From a virus, in the IMG/VR virus record IMGVR_UViG_3300020195_000009, positions 1 to 64,000 of that record: a stretch of DNA of 64,000 nt. One strand, written 5' to 3'. The position numbers and the translations under genes are program-made. Positions within the stretch are counted from its first letter, which is position 1; each line of letters opens with the position of its first letter. This document shows, one piece after another, positions 36,701 through 45,133 of the stretch. The notes under the pieces are model-generated. The model was not told where the DNA came from. It searched no databases and saw nothing but the letters and a program-made list of their open reading frames with translations.

Positions 36701-38268
36701 TGACGTGTCGTCAGGGCGTTTATCGTGAGCGACCACGATGCCCCTACCGGCTGCTGAGCTGGAATGATGACGGGGGCCGTGAAGGGGGTGCAGAGAACTT
36801 CCACCTTCTGCTGGGCAGCCGCATCCGAGAAGATCATTCGGATGTTGTCGGGGGAGTCCAGCTTCGTGATACCAAGACCAGCCGCAGAGGAGCTGATCTT
36901 GTCCTCGTAGAAGACAAACGGCCCCTGCGGTCCACCACCCGAACGCTTCCAGTTGGCTCGAAGCTGACCCTTCAGAAGCTTGTCGAGGTTGGCAGCCAGA
37001 AGCGTGTTGTAGTTGAACCCATTGGGGTTCACGATGTGACGGAGATCGAGGATGTCCGTTCCCGCGATCTGGTCCGAGAAGACCCCGTCCGGGCGACCCG
37101 AGAGGATCTTGATGGGAGACCCTGCGTTGTGAGGCTCGGCCTTTGAGCCGTTAGCTCCACGAACAAGGCCGCTCACCGTGGTTCCGGTGATGGCCGTGTA
37201 GGTCAGGTACTCATCCCCAATTTGAACGAGAACCGCTGATGCAGGGGTAGCGGGAAGAGGGATGTCAGCCGCCGAAACCAGAGAGATCGTTGTAGAACTC
37301 TCGGTGATGGCGTTGAGTAGGGTGGGGATCGTAGAGAACGTCTTGATTCCCGTACGATCCGTAGCCGTGGGGTTACGGTTGAAACCACCGTTGAGGTTTT
37401 GGCTTGGATCACCCGCCCAAACGACGGAGTTGCGTCGGAAAACAACGCTGAGGGGGATGGCGTAAGTGTAGCCGTCAACGGTACCTAGAGAGTTGGCCGT
37501 CCCGTCACCTGCACGCCAGAGACCGGGATCTCCAAGCTCTTGCCGCATGTTGGTGAAGGTGAACGCGGTATCTACCGTCGCAGCTCCACGAGCCTTCACA
37601 ATGGTCGGGTCAAACCCAGAGGGGTAGGTTGCAAGACCGATGAGCCCCTTGACGACTCGGACCCGATATTGAACCTGAACTCGTTGGGTCGTCTCGACCC
37701 CAATGGCCGGGTCTTGGATATCGTCCGCAAGGAACGAGTAACCACCCTCAACGTTGCCGTAGCGATAGACGGCTGAGGCGCTGGGTTTGTTGAGGCTTGA
37801 TGGTCCGGGAGGCACCCTCGCCAACCAAACCTCAAGGAACACAAAGTCCGCTCGGAAGTCACCGCTGTTGGATGGGGGTGGGTCGAGCGTGATCTTGTTC
37901 CAGGTGTCCGCGTTGTTGGGAGACCCTGGAGGCGTCCCGGTCTTGGTTCCCGTTACGGGAATAAGCCATCCGTTAACGGCAGCCCACATGATCGACTTGG
38001 TCTCGCCCGTTCGCTGACGGCCGAATCGGAACCAGTTGGACCAGTTGGCGTTCGTGAGGAAGTCTTTGGACGGGTTCGTCTCGTTCCCAAGGAAGCCAGA
38101 GGGTGATCCTCGAAGCACGAGCTGTTGGCGCCAGTCTTGGGAAAGCTGCTGGAGAAGATTCAACTCCGCATCAAGCGGGGGCTTTCCTTGCTGCCACAAG
38201 ACGAGCGAAAAGCCCGTCTGCTTCGGGTCAAGGACCCGCGATACCCCCGTTCCGAGATTGTCAACCAT
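33703..38268 (-). CDS. Giant tail/adhesin structural protein (1521 residues), paralogue of the 881-residue protein
   Basis: Residues 1-430 are alignable with the product of 45134-47779: both have QxGKPxLDxELNL, an FLEVW/ILEVW strand, ETTxRVQxQYRxRV, GDPGLWRAGDG and DGYxYAIPLxxVFRRN. The N-terminal motif resembles that of phage and contractile-injection adhesins (DUF4815/DUF6519-like, not certain). The remainder is beta-rich with repeated LTVDRxxPT segments (SLTTDRPVPTATSTY; LTVDRNIPTDTGITY). No enzymatic motif is seen. It is probably a baseplate-anchored fibre or its adaptor. The start is ATG 38268. Confidence 0.7.
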   Translation of the reverse strand: MVDNLGTGVSRVLDPKQTGFSLVLWQQGKPPLDAELNLLQQLSQDWRQQLVLRGSPSGFLGNETNPSKDFLTNANWSNWFRFGRQRTGETKSIMWAAVNGWLIPVTGTKTGTPPGSPNNADTWNKITLDPPPSNSGDFRADFVFLEVWLARVPPGPSSLNKPSASAVYRYGNVEGGYSFLADDIQDPAIGVETTQRVQVQYRVRVVKGLIGLATYPSGFDPTIVKARGAATVDTAFTFTNMRQELGDPGLWRAGDGTANSLGTVDGYTYAIPLSVVFRRNSVVWAGDPSQNLNGGFNRNPTATDRTGIKTFSTIPTLLNAITESSTTISLVSAADIPLPATPASAVLVQIGDEYLTYTAITGTTVSGLVRGANGSKAEPHNAGSPIKILSGRPDGVFSDQIAGTDILDLRHIVNPNGFNYNTLLAANLDKLLKGQLRANWKRSGGGPQGPFVFYEDKISSSAAGLGITKLDSPDNIRMIFSDAAAQQKVEVLCTPFTAPVIIPAQQPVGASWSLTINALTTRQRAANQWDTELADNDGLGDRIKITVAQFKNTVPGADSDQVRYLNEVPAESANGASTNTTTFTDTTINFLQPGVEPGDLLVIFTGAAKGTYGIVSVESETSLTTDRPVPTATSTYVIRKGRGAVEIRVDGVEDPIPQERFTITPSNPMPVDDMVIEFKGAGVPFPFAKTVYITMHLQYGPGRGISRRPDSLHSISLFNPNSDLLIQPSAVPATNYPLRTSWALLWSKYRSDQYKGLLPVTAEAYADLGSKTVILTPFRRIAYPATPTGIRTQDGANTNRHMASFATGTTGFTSGSTVFTDGSANFGASGAVVDDLLFIPSGLGQGHYRVTVVGVTTLTVDRNIPTDTGITYSVYHTQGLMPVNKLDGTTAKWTTTDPLGLFSGSTDSDANRKNFYVQLPRHLVPGFGAVHAPVLPANGTIFHRGVNFMLQSREGLNTSVTDSDHCKQYINYTTNVPLSYASISTGNFTGLTIVPATYNSTFSFGGITHAGSRFFTDSRGLGRQGIELPPFYGIARIWAVYEASDYKANGSGVNPSTRESTGVGAVNLLRQNFNGPTFWIEIDDDGDSTFILNAETLDLSKSPVPIPSFTSKHYVVEASIFGFDRGAFDLNKPFKMVLSRDRSAANTGVRSTNTDVAIFGPVSILPGPMSASDTALLNYSRTPYLGDPWGSQSNYLDLGHSPGPFQTTTAYQLASSQLDEASLTRPNQKALEILASIGFITTLGSGRFSGDVVPGNVYDFRNVGFEDQTVYPPTSGVAPRPKILMGAISDLTAPEVNPEYLGCSERLPLGGFWKDKDFRGGYFTNANLSPLAYLDKTGVGFGAASLAKTKLLEQDEINLLPASIAAGQAGEVVVEVDGESGNYTLLTNFRTFRGGSAFTASGDRPGGEVFVVYDNLMVLNKSSRVLVGRAFLVRNSVTNVGGNEASAGDELMLAIVTTTQTLESGVPKGGSLFIGTNGTGEGLSAAELYRIEGHPLIANHVRYEVDPTTIQLPNKLPPGSL

Positions 38269-38328
38269 GGACGTTCATCTCCATCTCTTCTAGCCGAGGC
38301 TGGTTCATTAGAAGAGAACCGCGTCCTC

Positions 38329-38994
38329 TCAAAACAGGACCGCCCACGACCCTATGAGCACTCGATCAGGTACGCCAGTCCCGTGTGCCGTCAATCGAGT
38401 GAACCTCAAAACGATTGAAGTCCCTTGATCCGGGAGAGTCAACGAGACAAGTGACTTGTCAGTCGTGGCCACAAACGTAACACCCCCGTTGAAACTAACC
38501 TCTACGGAGACGTCAAGATCCGGGACCAGCTCCTTATAAGTTCGGACGAACACCTCATCCTTGTCGTCCGTGTCCACGTAGGTAAACAACTCGTAGGTCA
38601 CGAGCCCTTGAGGCGGGCCGGGGGGTGGACCACCCCAAATGATCGCCTGAGGGGTCGTTTGAAGAACTGGAGTATGGGCGGCTGCCAGATTCGTATGGTA
38701 AAGCCCTACGGTACCCTTGTCCCCAAGGGTAACCCCAGTCGTAAGTCCAGTATTTACCCCTGTGGCGTCGAGCATGTCGTCAAAGACGATCTGCGTGAAT
38801 AAACCATGCGACCCAAGGATACCCGTGTACTTCTTTGTGAGTAGATCCGAGAGGTTGGTTGGGTTCCTTACTGCAACGTCATCAGGAACCCGAACAACAT
38901 AGTTCCCAGTGACCGGAGTTAAGGCAGCCCCAGATGCGGAGACGACACCGTTGATAGCATCGTCAAACAAGCTGACTAGGTATTGCGTGGACAT
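38329..38994 (-). CDS. Tail-associated structural protein
   Basis: The product has 221 residues, beta-rich and poor in Lys. It begins MSTQYLVSLFDDAINGVVS. The N-terminal half has TNLSDLLTKKYTGILG. The C-terminal half is fibronectin-like (YELFTYVDTDDKDEVFVR; DVSVEVSFNGGVTFV; VVLRF-type strands) and ends SWAVLF. It lies among adhesin genes, so a virion role is inferred. No family named. Confidence 0.5.
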   Translation of the reverse strand: MSTQYLVSLFDDAINGVVSASGAALTPVTGNYVVRVPDDVAVRNPTNLSDLLTKKYTGILGSHGLFTQIVFDDMLDATGVNTGLTTGVTLGDKGTVGLYHTNLAAAHTPVLQTTPQAIIWGGPPPGPPQGLVTYELFTYVDTDDKDEVFVRTYKELVPDLDVSVEVSFNGGVTFVATTDKSLVSLTLPDQGTSIVLRFTRLTAHGTGVPDRVLIGSWAVLF

Positions 38995-39000
38995 GCTTTG

Positions 39001-39318
39001 TCACCCCCCCATAGACCGCACGACGCACTGCCGACAGGCTTTGATTGAGGCGTTGAGTTGATCAGCGAGCCCCTCCGTAGGTAAGCCGTGGACCTCACAT
39101 TGGACCGGAACGTCATAACGCCCTGGCGCTTGAAACGTCGAGAGGAACGTCTCGATGACAGACCTTTCGTCCTCTCGGGTGGATTCACTAGAGAACCCCC
39201 ATGTCCCATCAGGAGCTTGGTCCGCGAAGACGGTGAGCCCCTCGTAGCTAATCAGGACCCTCGACTCGCCGAAGCTGTGAACGACCTCGTACTCCGTGCT
39301 GGCGATCAGGATGTTCAT
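39001..39318 (-). CDS. Small hypothetical protein
   Basis: The product has 105 residues. The first part is beta strands (NILIASTEYEVVHSF; RVLISYEGLTVFAD). The end has Cys at PVQCEVHG and ACRQCVVRS, a possible metal site. It lies between the tail spike and a structural gene. Family not recognised. Confidence 0.5.
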   Translation of the reverse strand: MNILIASTEYEVVHSFGESRVLISYEGLTVFADQAPDGTWGFSSESTREDERSVIETFLSTFQAPGRYDVPVQCEVHGLPTEGLADQLNASIKACRQCVVRSMGG

Positions 39319-39319
39319 A

Positions 39320-42300
39320 CTAGGGGGTCTTCAATGAAGCGTTGTTATGAACCATGAGGGAGGTAGTTAGGAATTTGTAAGCTACGGAGCTTGCGGTGGA
39401 ATGGCCCGTCTCAGCATTTGTGTAGTAGGCGCCACCATTTAGGGTGTCATTTGTTAGAGCCGTACCATTACCGATCTGCAACTGAATGTAATTGAGAATG
39501 TTGTCGAACCCCCCGAACTTACCCCCACAGAAGTTGCCGGAGATGTGAAAAGCCGGCGTACTGGCGACATTCCCACTGATGACGGCAATCCCCGCACCCA
39601 AGGCGCCAATGAATCCAGCGCCGTAGTCTGTATAGACGTAGTTATCGTGAACCACACACTCCATTTTCCGCTGCCAGGTCGTACCTTGGAAATGGATCCC
39701 AATGAAGTTCGATGTGTCTTTTTGAGAAGTGAGGGATTGACAGTTTTTCACAACCAGACGGTTGAAATCGATGCTCGTGGAGACGAGACGGATCCCATAT
39801 TGCGGATCGTAGTTGTTGGGCCAAGTGCCGCCAACGCAACGATACCGCAACCCATCGATGATGATTGGGCCCATCGGACCACCGCTAACAAGCCCGCCGT
39901 TGTGGTCGATGGCAAGCCAGCAATTCTCGATTTTCGGCCGTAGAATTTGAAGGGGGCCGAGGTCCATCGCGAGACCAGTACCGCTTGAACCTCCTCCTGG
40001 ACCCCACGGGAACTTGATGCCGATACCATTGCTCGTGTTGGGGTCAGTGCCTCCAACAAGAGCGGGGTGAATAACCGGGTCCTCGACGACGAGACGTCCC
40101 TCTGGCTGAAGCACGAGGAAGCTTCCCGCAACCCACTGATCGGGGTTAGCTCCCGTAGGGCTCGACGAGGTGTTGTTAACCGTGATGGTGATCCCCCGGA
40201 AGGAGCCGTTAGTTCCTCGATTTACCGTAGACGACCCCAAGCCCCCAGTGATGATGAAAATCCAATGCAGAGGGACGTTCGTGTTGTTAGCACTCCCGGC
40301 TGCACGCGGACTATGGATGTAAATACCATCCACATCTGCCGGACCGCCTTGTGAGTTAGGACCGACAAGGACCAGGTATCCTGCCCGCCCAGCCTTTCGG
40401 TGGAATCGGGTAAAGGAGATGTCGCGAATTACGAGCCCAGAGTCTATATTCGCGGCGCCGGTCGTGTTCTCGATCGAGGTACCGGAAGCGGCGATTGTCG
40501 CCCACCCGTGGTGAATCAAGTTGTCCGTGACCGAGATGTAGTCCGTGCTGCTAAGAGACACTCGCTGGGCTACGGAATAGAAACCGTTACCTCTAAACCC
40601 AGGGGAGGTGTTGAACGCGAGTGTTTCCTGGCCACCACCTACGAACGCTACGTTCTTGACTATTGGCTTGAAGCACTGGAGGAAGAAGGGTACGAAGTCC
40701 GTTCCACGATCGAGCGGAACGGACCATACACCACCCGAGATTTCGACCGTGCCGATGATTGCCCGTTCGGTTGTCGCATTCGCTGCATTGAAGGGGAGCG
40801 GCATCAGATGCAGCAACACGGTGTTGTTGCGGGTATTATCCACGACACTGACCGTACAGTCGAGGAAGCGTACCTTGTCCACGGTTAGTACATCAACCGT
40901 GAGTTCAGGATCAACCGCGAGTACTCCTGCGGAAGTGGCGATAGCCGTGGCCGAAGTAGTGTCAACCGCAGGGAGGTCGATCACACAGTTCTCGAACGCG
41001 ACGTCGCTGACCGTAGCAGCGAGCGAACCCGCACCGAACGTCGTGACGTAAACCACCACTCCACCAGCGGTAGCACTACGCATGTAGCAGTTACGGAACA
41101 CGAAACCCTTCATGCTCGTACCGCTCGCGTAGATCGAGATCGCAGATCGAGGTGCCCCCGCAAAGGGGTGGCTGAGGTCGTTGTTGAACTCGCAGTCCGT
41201 AAAGATCGAAAGAAACGGATTCGGTCCAGTCGTCGATGCCTTGTAGGGCGTCGCGTTGGAGTACGAAATGCTGATCTCCTCAAACAGGCAGCGGTCTGCG
41301 CTGACGGAGCCCTGTGCAGAGAGGTAACCACCCGCCCCATATCTGATCGCGAGATCAGCGAGATGGAGACGCGATCCAGCATTAACACCGATGCAGGTAG
41401 TGATGGAGGAGCCGCCATCAAAAAGGATGTGGGTGGCTTCACGCCCCTCGCCTTGGATAATGACCTCTTTACCCGCTGGGACATTGAAGTTGCTGTTACC
41501 CAGCGTATAATCCCCACCCTTCAAGAAGATCGTCAGCGAATCGTTGAGAGGGGCGGTACCAATCCAGTACGCTATCACCTGTTCGAGAGCGGTCGCTCCG
41601 TTAAAGTCCCCGAACGACTTCACACCGTCACCACACGTGACACCTTGCGCGTTAAGCTTCTTAGTGATGGACTGGGTGCTGTCATCCACCCCCAACGTGT
41701 GAATGTTACGATCGCCTACGGCATTGCCGCTGAGTTGAATCTGCGGCTGACCAACCCCTGTAATCCACTGGTTGACGAACACCCACGAGATACCGTTGTT
41801 GCGTAGAGCCGCAAAGGCGGTGGGGGTCGTTCCGTTCTCGTTCGGGACGTAGAGTCCACGTGCAGTCGAATTCGTGTAAGTGTCCGCGTACCCGGCGGAT
41901 CTCTTGTCGATCGCCCAGAAGACCGCGTACAGATTGAGCCGCCCAGTGGTACCATTAACGCCACCAGCGACCTTGATTTGACCGCTGAGGGTTGGGGCAC
42001 ACGAGAATCGTACTGTACCTGCTGCGTAGTCGATCGTCATCCGCTGATCGTCAGCGGGGATCGCCGGGTCAATGACCGGGTTCAGCGACGTGATCGGACT
42101 CGACAGATCCGGGGCCGTACCCGAGCCGTCGTCGGGGTAGAGAACGACACGATACCCGAGGCCCGATAGCGTTGTGTGAGGGGCCGGAGAAACGTAGACG
42201 GCATCCGCTCGATCGACGGTGGTGTCGAGCGCGTAGCGGGGCGATACGATGTTCCGCACGCGATCGAGGTTGACGGCGTCTGTTGTCGGACCAACCGTGT

Positions 42301-42955
42301 TGTGCAACGTCGAACCAGGAATGACGAACAGGAACGTCTGTTCTTGTCCGACAGGGCCTGAGCCCGGTACGGCAAAAAGTTGGACCGCGTTGGGACGAAC
42401 AATTTGGTACCAGTTGACGGTATTGGCTGCCCAAGAGCCGCCTGTAATGTCCGTGACGGTGAGCGTGGAAAGATTGTCAACGACAGAGACGACAGCCACC
42501 TTGTTACCTTGCGCAGGCATCTCAATGAGGATCAGATCCCCGGCTTGAACTCCATCAGTGATGAAGTCAGCAGCCAAGTCCTGAAACTGAGAGGCCGTCG
42601 GGAAGGCGGTCATTGCGGTGGGACTATCGAACTCCGCGCCGAACGAAATCTCTGTAGGACCGTACCACTCCGCGCTCTCCGAGCCGTTCGGGTAGATGTT
42701 GAGATTCTTTTGGAGGAAATCCCCGGGCTTGCTCGGCGGGAGAACGCTGAGCACCTCCTTTAGCATTATCGAGGCGTTAGAGTAGAACGACTCGGAATTG
42801 ACGTTACCCTTGCCGACGATCCCCTCAGGCAAGAGGGCAGAGTCCCCGATCGTTAGGGCCTTACCCCCGGCCGTGAAGTCTCCACGCCGAAGCTGCTCCA
42901 GCTCCAGTCGCGTGATATTCGAGTAGGCGCCTGTTGAGGTGAAGGTTCCAGCCAT
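39320..42955 (-). CDS. Tail spike with pectin-lyase-like beta-helix
   Basis: The product has 1211 residues. The first 110 residues (GAYSNITRLELEQLRRGDF; LNIYPNGSESAEWYG) look like the virion-attachment part. Residues about 430-1100 have the rung pattern of parallel beta-helices (LTIFLKGGDYTLGNSNFNV; VIIQGEGREATHILFDGG; RLHLADLAIRYG; VAFENCVIDL; KVRFLDCTVSVVD; PIIIDGLRYRC; NRLVVKNCQSL). Such spikes bind and often cleave surface polysaccharide. Catalytic acids cannot be chosen by eye. It is likely the main receptor-binding or depolymerase protein. Confidence 0.75.
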   Translation of the reverse strand: MAGTFTSTGAYSNITRLELEQLRRGDFTAGGKALTIGDSALLPEGIVGKGNVNSESFYSNASIMLKEVLSVLPPSKPGDFLQKNLNIYPNGSESAEWYGPTEISFGAEFDSPTAMTAFPTASQFQDLAADFITDGVQAGDLILIEMPAQGNKVAVVSVVDNLSTLTVTDITGGSWAANTVNWYQIVRPNAVQLFAVPGSGPVGQEQTFLFVIPGSTLHNTVGPTTDAVNLDRVRNIVSPRYALDTTVDRADAVYVSPAPHTTLSGLGYRVVLYPDDGSGTAPDLSSPITSLNPVIDPAIPADDQRMTIDYAAGTVRFSCAPTLSGQIKVAGGVNGTTGRLNLYAVFWAIDKRSAGYADTYTNSTARGLYVPNENGTTPTAFAALRNNGISWVFVNQWITGVGQPQIQLSGNAVGDRNIHTLGVDDSTQSITKKLNAQGVTCGDGVKSFGDFNGATALEQVIAYWIGTAPLNDSLTIFLKGGDYTLGNSNFNVPAGKEVIIQGEGREATHILFDGGSSITTCIGVNAGSRLHLADLAIRYGAGGYLSAQGSVSADRCLFEEISISYSNATPYKASTTGPNPFLSIFTDCEFNNDLSHPFAGAPRSAISIYASGTSMKGFVFRNCYMRSATAGGVVVYVTTFGAGSLAATVSDVAFENCVIDLPAVDTTSATAIATSAGVLAVDPELTVDVLTVDKVRFLDCTVSVVDNTRNNTVLLHLMPLPFNAANATTERAIIGTVEISGGVWSVPLDRGTDFVPFFLQCFKPIVKNVAFVGGGQETLAFNTSPGFRGNGFYSVAQRVSLSSTDYISVTDNLIHHGWATIAASGTSIENTTGAANIDSGLVIRDISFTRFHRKAGRAGYLVLVGPNSQGGPADVDGIYIHSPRAAGSANNTNVPLHWIFIITGGLGSSTVNRGTNGSFRGITITVNNTSSSPTGANPDQWVAGSFLVLQPEGRLVVEDPVIHPALVGGTDPNTSNGIGIKFPWGPGGGSSGTGLAMDLGPLQILRPKIENCWLAIDHNGGLVSGGPMGPIIIDGLRYRCVGGTWPNNYDPQYGIRLVSTSIDFNRLVVKNCQSLTSQKDTSNFIGIHFQGTTWQRKMECVVHDNYVYTDYGAGFIGALGAGIAVISGNVASTPAFHISGNFCGGKFGGFDNILNYIQLQIGNGTALTNDTLNGGAYYTNAETGHSTASSVAYKFLTTSLMVHNNASLKTP

Positions 42956-43002
42956 GTGTCCTGTTCGAGCTAAAGGATAAAAAGCCTAGCGACTTTTAGG
43001 GC

Positions 43003-45132
43003 TCACGGCGGAAGCCACTCAACTTCTTGAAGATCGAGAGTCTCTCCTGTTCCGTTTTTGATGAACGACACCCGGACGAAGATGAGGAAGTCACCGAAGC
43101 CATTATCCACAGTGAATGCTGTGGTGTCGTAGGAAACCGTAACATCAGGACCCGACGTACCCGTAGCGCAACCCCGGAAGTCCGTCGTCGCAAGGTCTGG
43201 GTCACCTTTGGAGCGACCCAGATCCAACCAACCCGTCGATCCAGGGACCTTGACTTGGACGATCGCCCCACCAGTGTGATCGTTAACCTCGCTACCCGTG
43301 AAGGCCCCGGTCGAGGCAAACGCTACCGAAGCAAGACCCTTAAGGCGGATCTTGCCCGTGTTACGAGCGATGCCCGTATTGAACGCTCGAACATGCCGAC
43401 GAATGTGGTTCGCGAAATCTCCGGCCAGAACGGCTGCATAATCCCCTCCAGGGGTGGTTGGGTTATACGGAGCCACGGTGAAGTTCGTAGAGGGGTAGAT
43501 GAGCCTCCCCGAATGGACCTGAAGGTTACCGTCCCCCGATGCAAGCAAAGTTGCGGAAACTAAGACGTTAACTCCCGCAGGAAGGATGGGTGTCGCCGGA
43601 CTACCCGCCGCAAACGACGAGATGTGCCTGTACGACTCATCGTTGAGAGGTTCGTAGGTGTTCGTCGTGAGGCTACCCGCAACAGGATTATAAATGTAGC
43701 GTTCCGTGCTTGCCTGCGTAGCAAGACCCCCAAAGGGACTACGCCACTCGACCCCAACCTGACCGTAAGGCCATGGAATCGTAGAAGCAGCCCCACCGAT
43801 GGCTTGCGAGGGGTTTTGAGCCCTCGCCACATCGAGAATTTGAGGAGGTGAACCAAGCGTGAACGCCAAACCCGTTCCGTCATCCACGAAGAGGAGCCCG
43901 TTGTCGTACAAACGATACGGATGAACCAGACCCCCAAATGCGGTCAAATCGATTTTAGCAGGGGTTTCCGTAGACTCAAAACCAGCAGGCACGCTTCCAG
44001 TTGCGACTTGGTTGGTGAGGTACGAGTTCTTGAAGACATCGGTTGCCGTCGCCGTGAAGTTGAAGGTCAACCCCGTTGAGTTGTAATGCTCGATGCCCGA
44101 ATAGGGGGTGGAGGTTATCGTACCCGCTGGTGCCGTTGTCATCGATCCAACCGTAGGACCCGATGCGGAATCCGTGTCCAGGAAGATGTTCTTCCTGTTG
44201 ACGGTCTCGAATTCGATAGGCAACGAGGGTACAGCCGAGTAGCAATTCCCTGCTACTAACGTGAGAGCCGTCAAGGCCGCCGGCTGAATCGCAGCAAGTG
44301 AGGCCGCATAGCCCTCCTTCCAGTGGCCAATCAGGTAGCTATCGTTGTCCCCTGCAACCAACGTGATTGAGAAGTTGTACTTCGCAAGTTGGTACGACGA
44401 GAAATTCGTGGAGTAGGCGGTATACTCCAACCCAGGGTAGCTGGAGAGATAGGGTAGGCGATCGATCAAGCTGATCTTGTCAAGGCCCGCAAGCGACGCA
44501 ACGTAATCCGACTGGCTTACGGGGCGGGTAGCCTCAACGAAAGCAGCCCCAGGGATGCCCGCAGGGGGAGGATTCGCCCCTAACCAAAGGGCCATCACAA
44601 GTGTAGTTTGTCCCGAATTGAAGAAATCCGCATCGGTCGTCTTGTAGACAGCAAGAACCCCCCGATCGGCCGGGTAGACGATACCCGTAATCGCATGGGC
44701 TCCTAAGCTACCGTTCGGGGTGAGGTACTTCGTGACGATACCCGTCGCGTCGGTCCAACCTCCGTGTTCGGCCAAACCCCCAACGGTCAGAGCCGAAGTC
44801 CAATCGGGAAGCCCAGAGTTTGGGACGACATTGTTGAAGCCGATAGCATCCGGTCTCACCGGAAGAAGATCAGCTAGAGCCGCGAGTGCATCGAGAACGG
44901 ACTCCCCATCGTAAGGCCCACCTGCCGTTGAAAGGAGTGGTTGTCCCGTCGTAGGGTTGAATTCCGGGATACCAACCGCCCCGCTCATGTGGGCGTCGAT
45001 CGGGTCAGTGATGTGAGAGGAAAGGTCCCCCGACCCAGAAAAGGGGAATGCAAGAGCACTCGCAGGAACTTGACCCCCCGCTAGCTTTCCGGGGCCGGGT
45101 TGTACGACAGAGGGATCCTTGTTGGACGGCAT
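43003..45132 (-). CDS. Tail fibre/adhesin protein (709 residues)
   Basis: It begins MPSNKDPSVVQPGPGKLAGG, followed by ASALAFPFSGSGDLSSHI and TDPIDAHMSGAVGIPE, an N-terminal signature I have seen in phage fibre proteins. The rest is beta-rich with Gly/Thr/Ser and few charged residues. The middle repeats short strands (FSITLVAGDNDSYLIGHW; LTLVAGNCYSAVPSL). The C-terminus (GSTGWLDLGRSKGDPD; FGDFLIFVRVSFIKNG) is jelly-roll-like. It follows the paralogue gene by two bases. Probably part of the same fibre. Confidence 0.6.
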   Translation of the reverse strand: MPSNKDPSVVQPGPGKLAGGQVPASALAFPFSGSGDLSSHITDPIDAHMSGAVGIPEFNPTTGQPLLSTAGGPYDGESVLDALAALADLLPVRPDAIGFNNVVPNSGLPDWTSALTVGGLAEHGGWTDATGIVTKYLTPNGSLGAHAITGIVYPADRGVLAVYKTTDADFFNSGQTTLVMALWLGANPPPAGIPGAAFVEATRPVSQSDYVASLAGLDKISLIDRLPYLSSYPGLEYTAYSTNFSSYQLAKYNFSITLVAGDNDSYLIGHWKEGYAASLAAIQPAALTALTLVAGNCYSAVPSLPIEFETVNRKNIFLDTDSASGPTVGSMTTAPAGTITSTPYSGIEHYNSTGLTFNFTATATDVFKNSYLTNQVATGSVPAGFESTETPAKIDLTAFGGLVHPYRLYDNGLLFVDDGTGLAFTLGSPPQILDVARAQNPSQAIGGAASTIPWPYGQVGVEWRSPFGGLATQASTERYIYNPVAGSLTTNTYEPLNDESYRHISSFAAGSPATPILPAGVNVLVSATLLASGDGNLQVHSGRLIYPSTNFTVAPYNPTTPGGDYAAVLAGDFANHIRRHVRAFNTGIARNTGKIRLKGLASVAFASTGAFTGSEVNDHTGGAIVQVKVPGSTGWLDLGRSKGDPDLATTDFRGCATGTSGPDVTVSYDTTAFTVDNGFGDFLIFVRVSFIKNGTGETLDLQEVEWLPP

Positions 45133-45133
45133 C

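Noticed and set aside
38269-38328. A 14-codon ORF (MNQPRLEEMEMNVHG) before the 1521-residue gene
   Set aside because: It is too short, overlaps the next ATG, and its GGAG is better read as the ribosome-binding site of the large gene.
42956-43002. CTAAA ... TTTAG inverted repeat between the spike and 709-residue genes
   Set aside because: The stem is only five A/T-rich pairs with a long loop, too weak to call a terminator.
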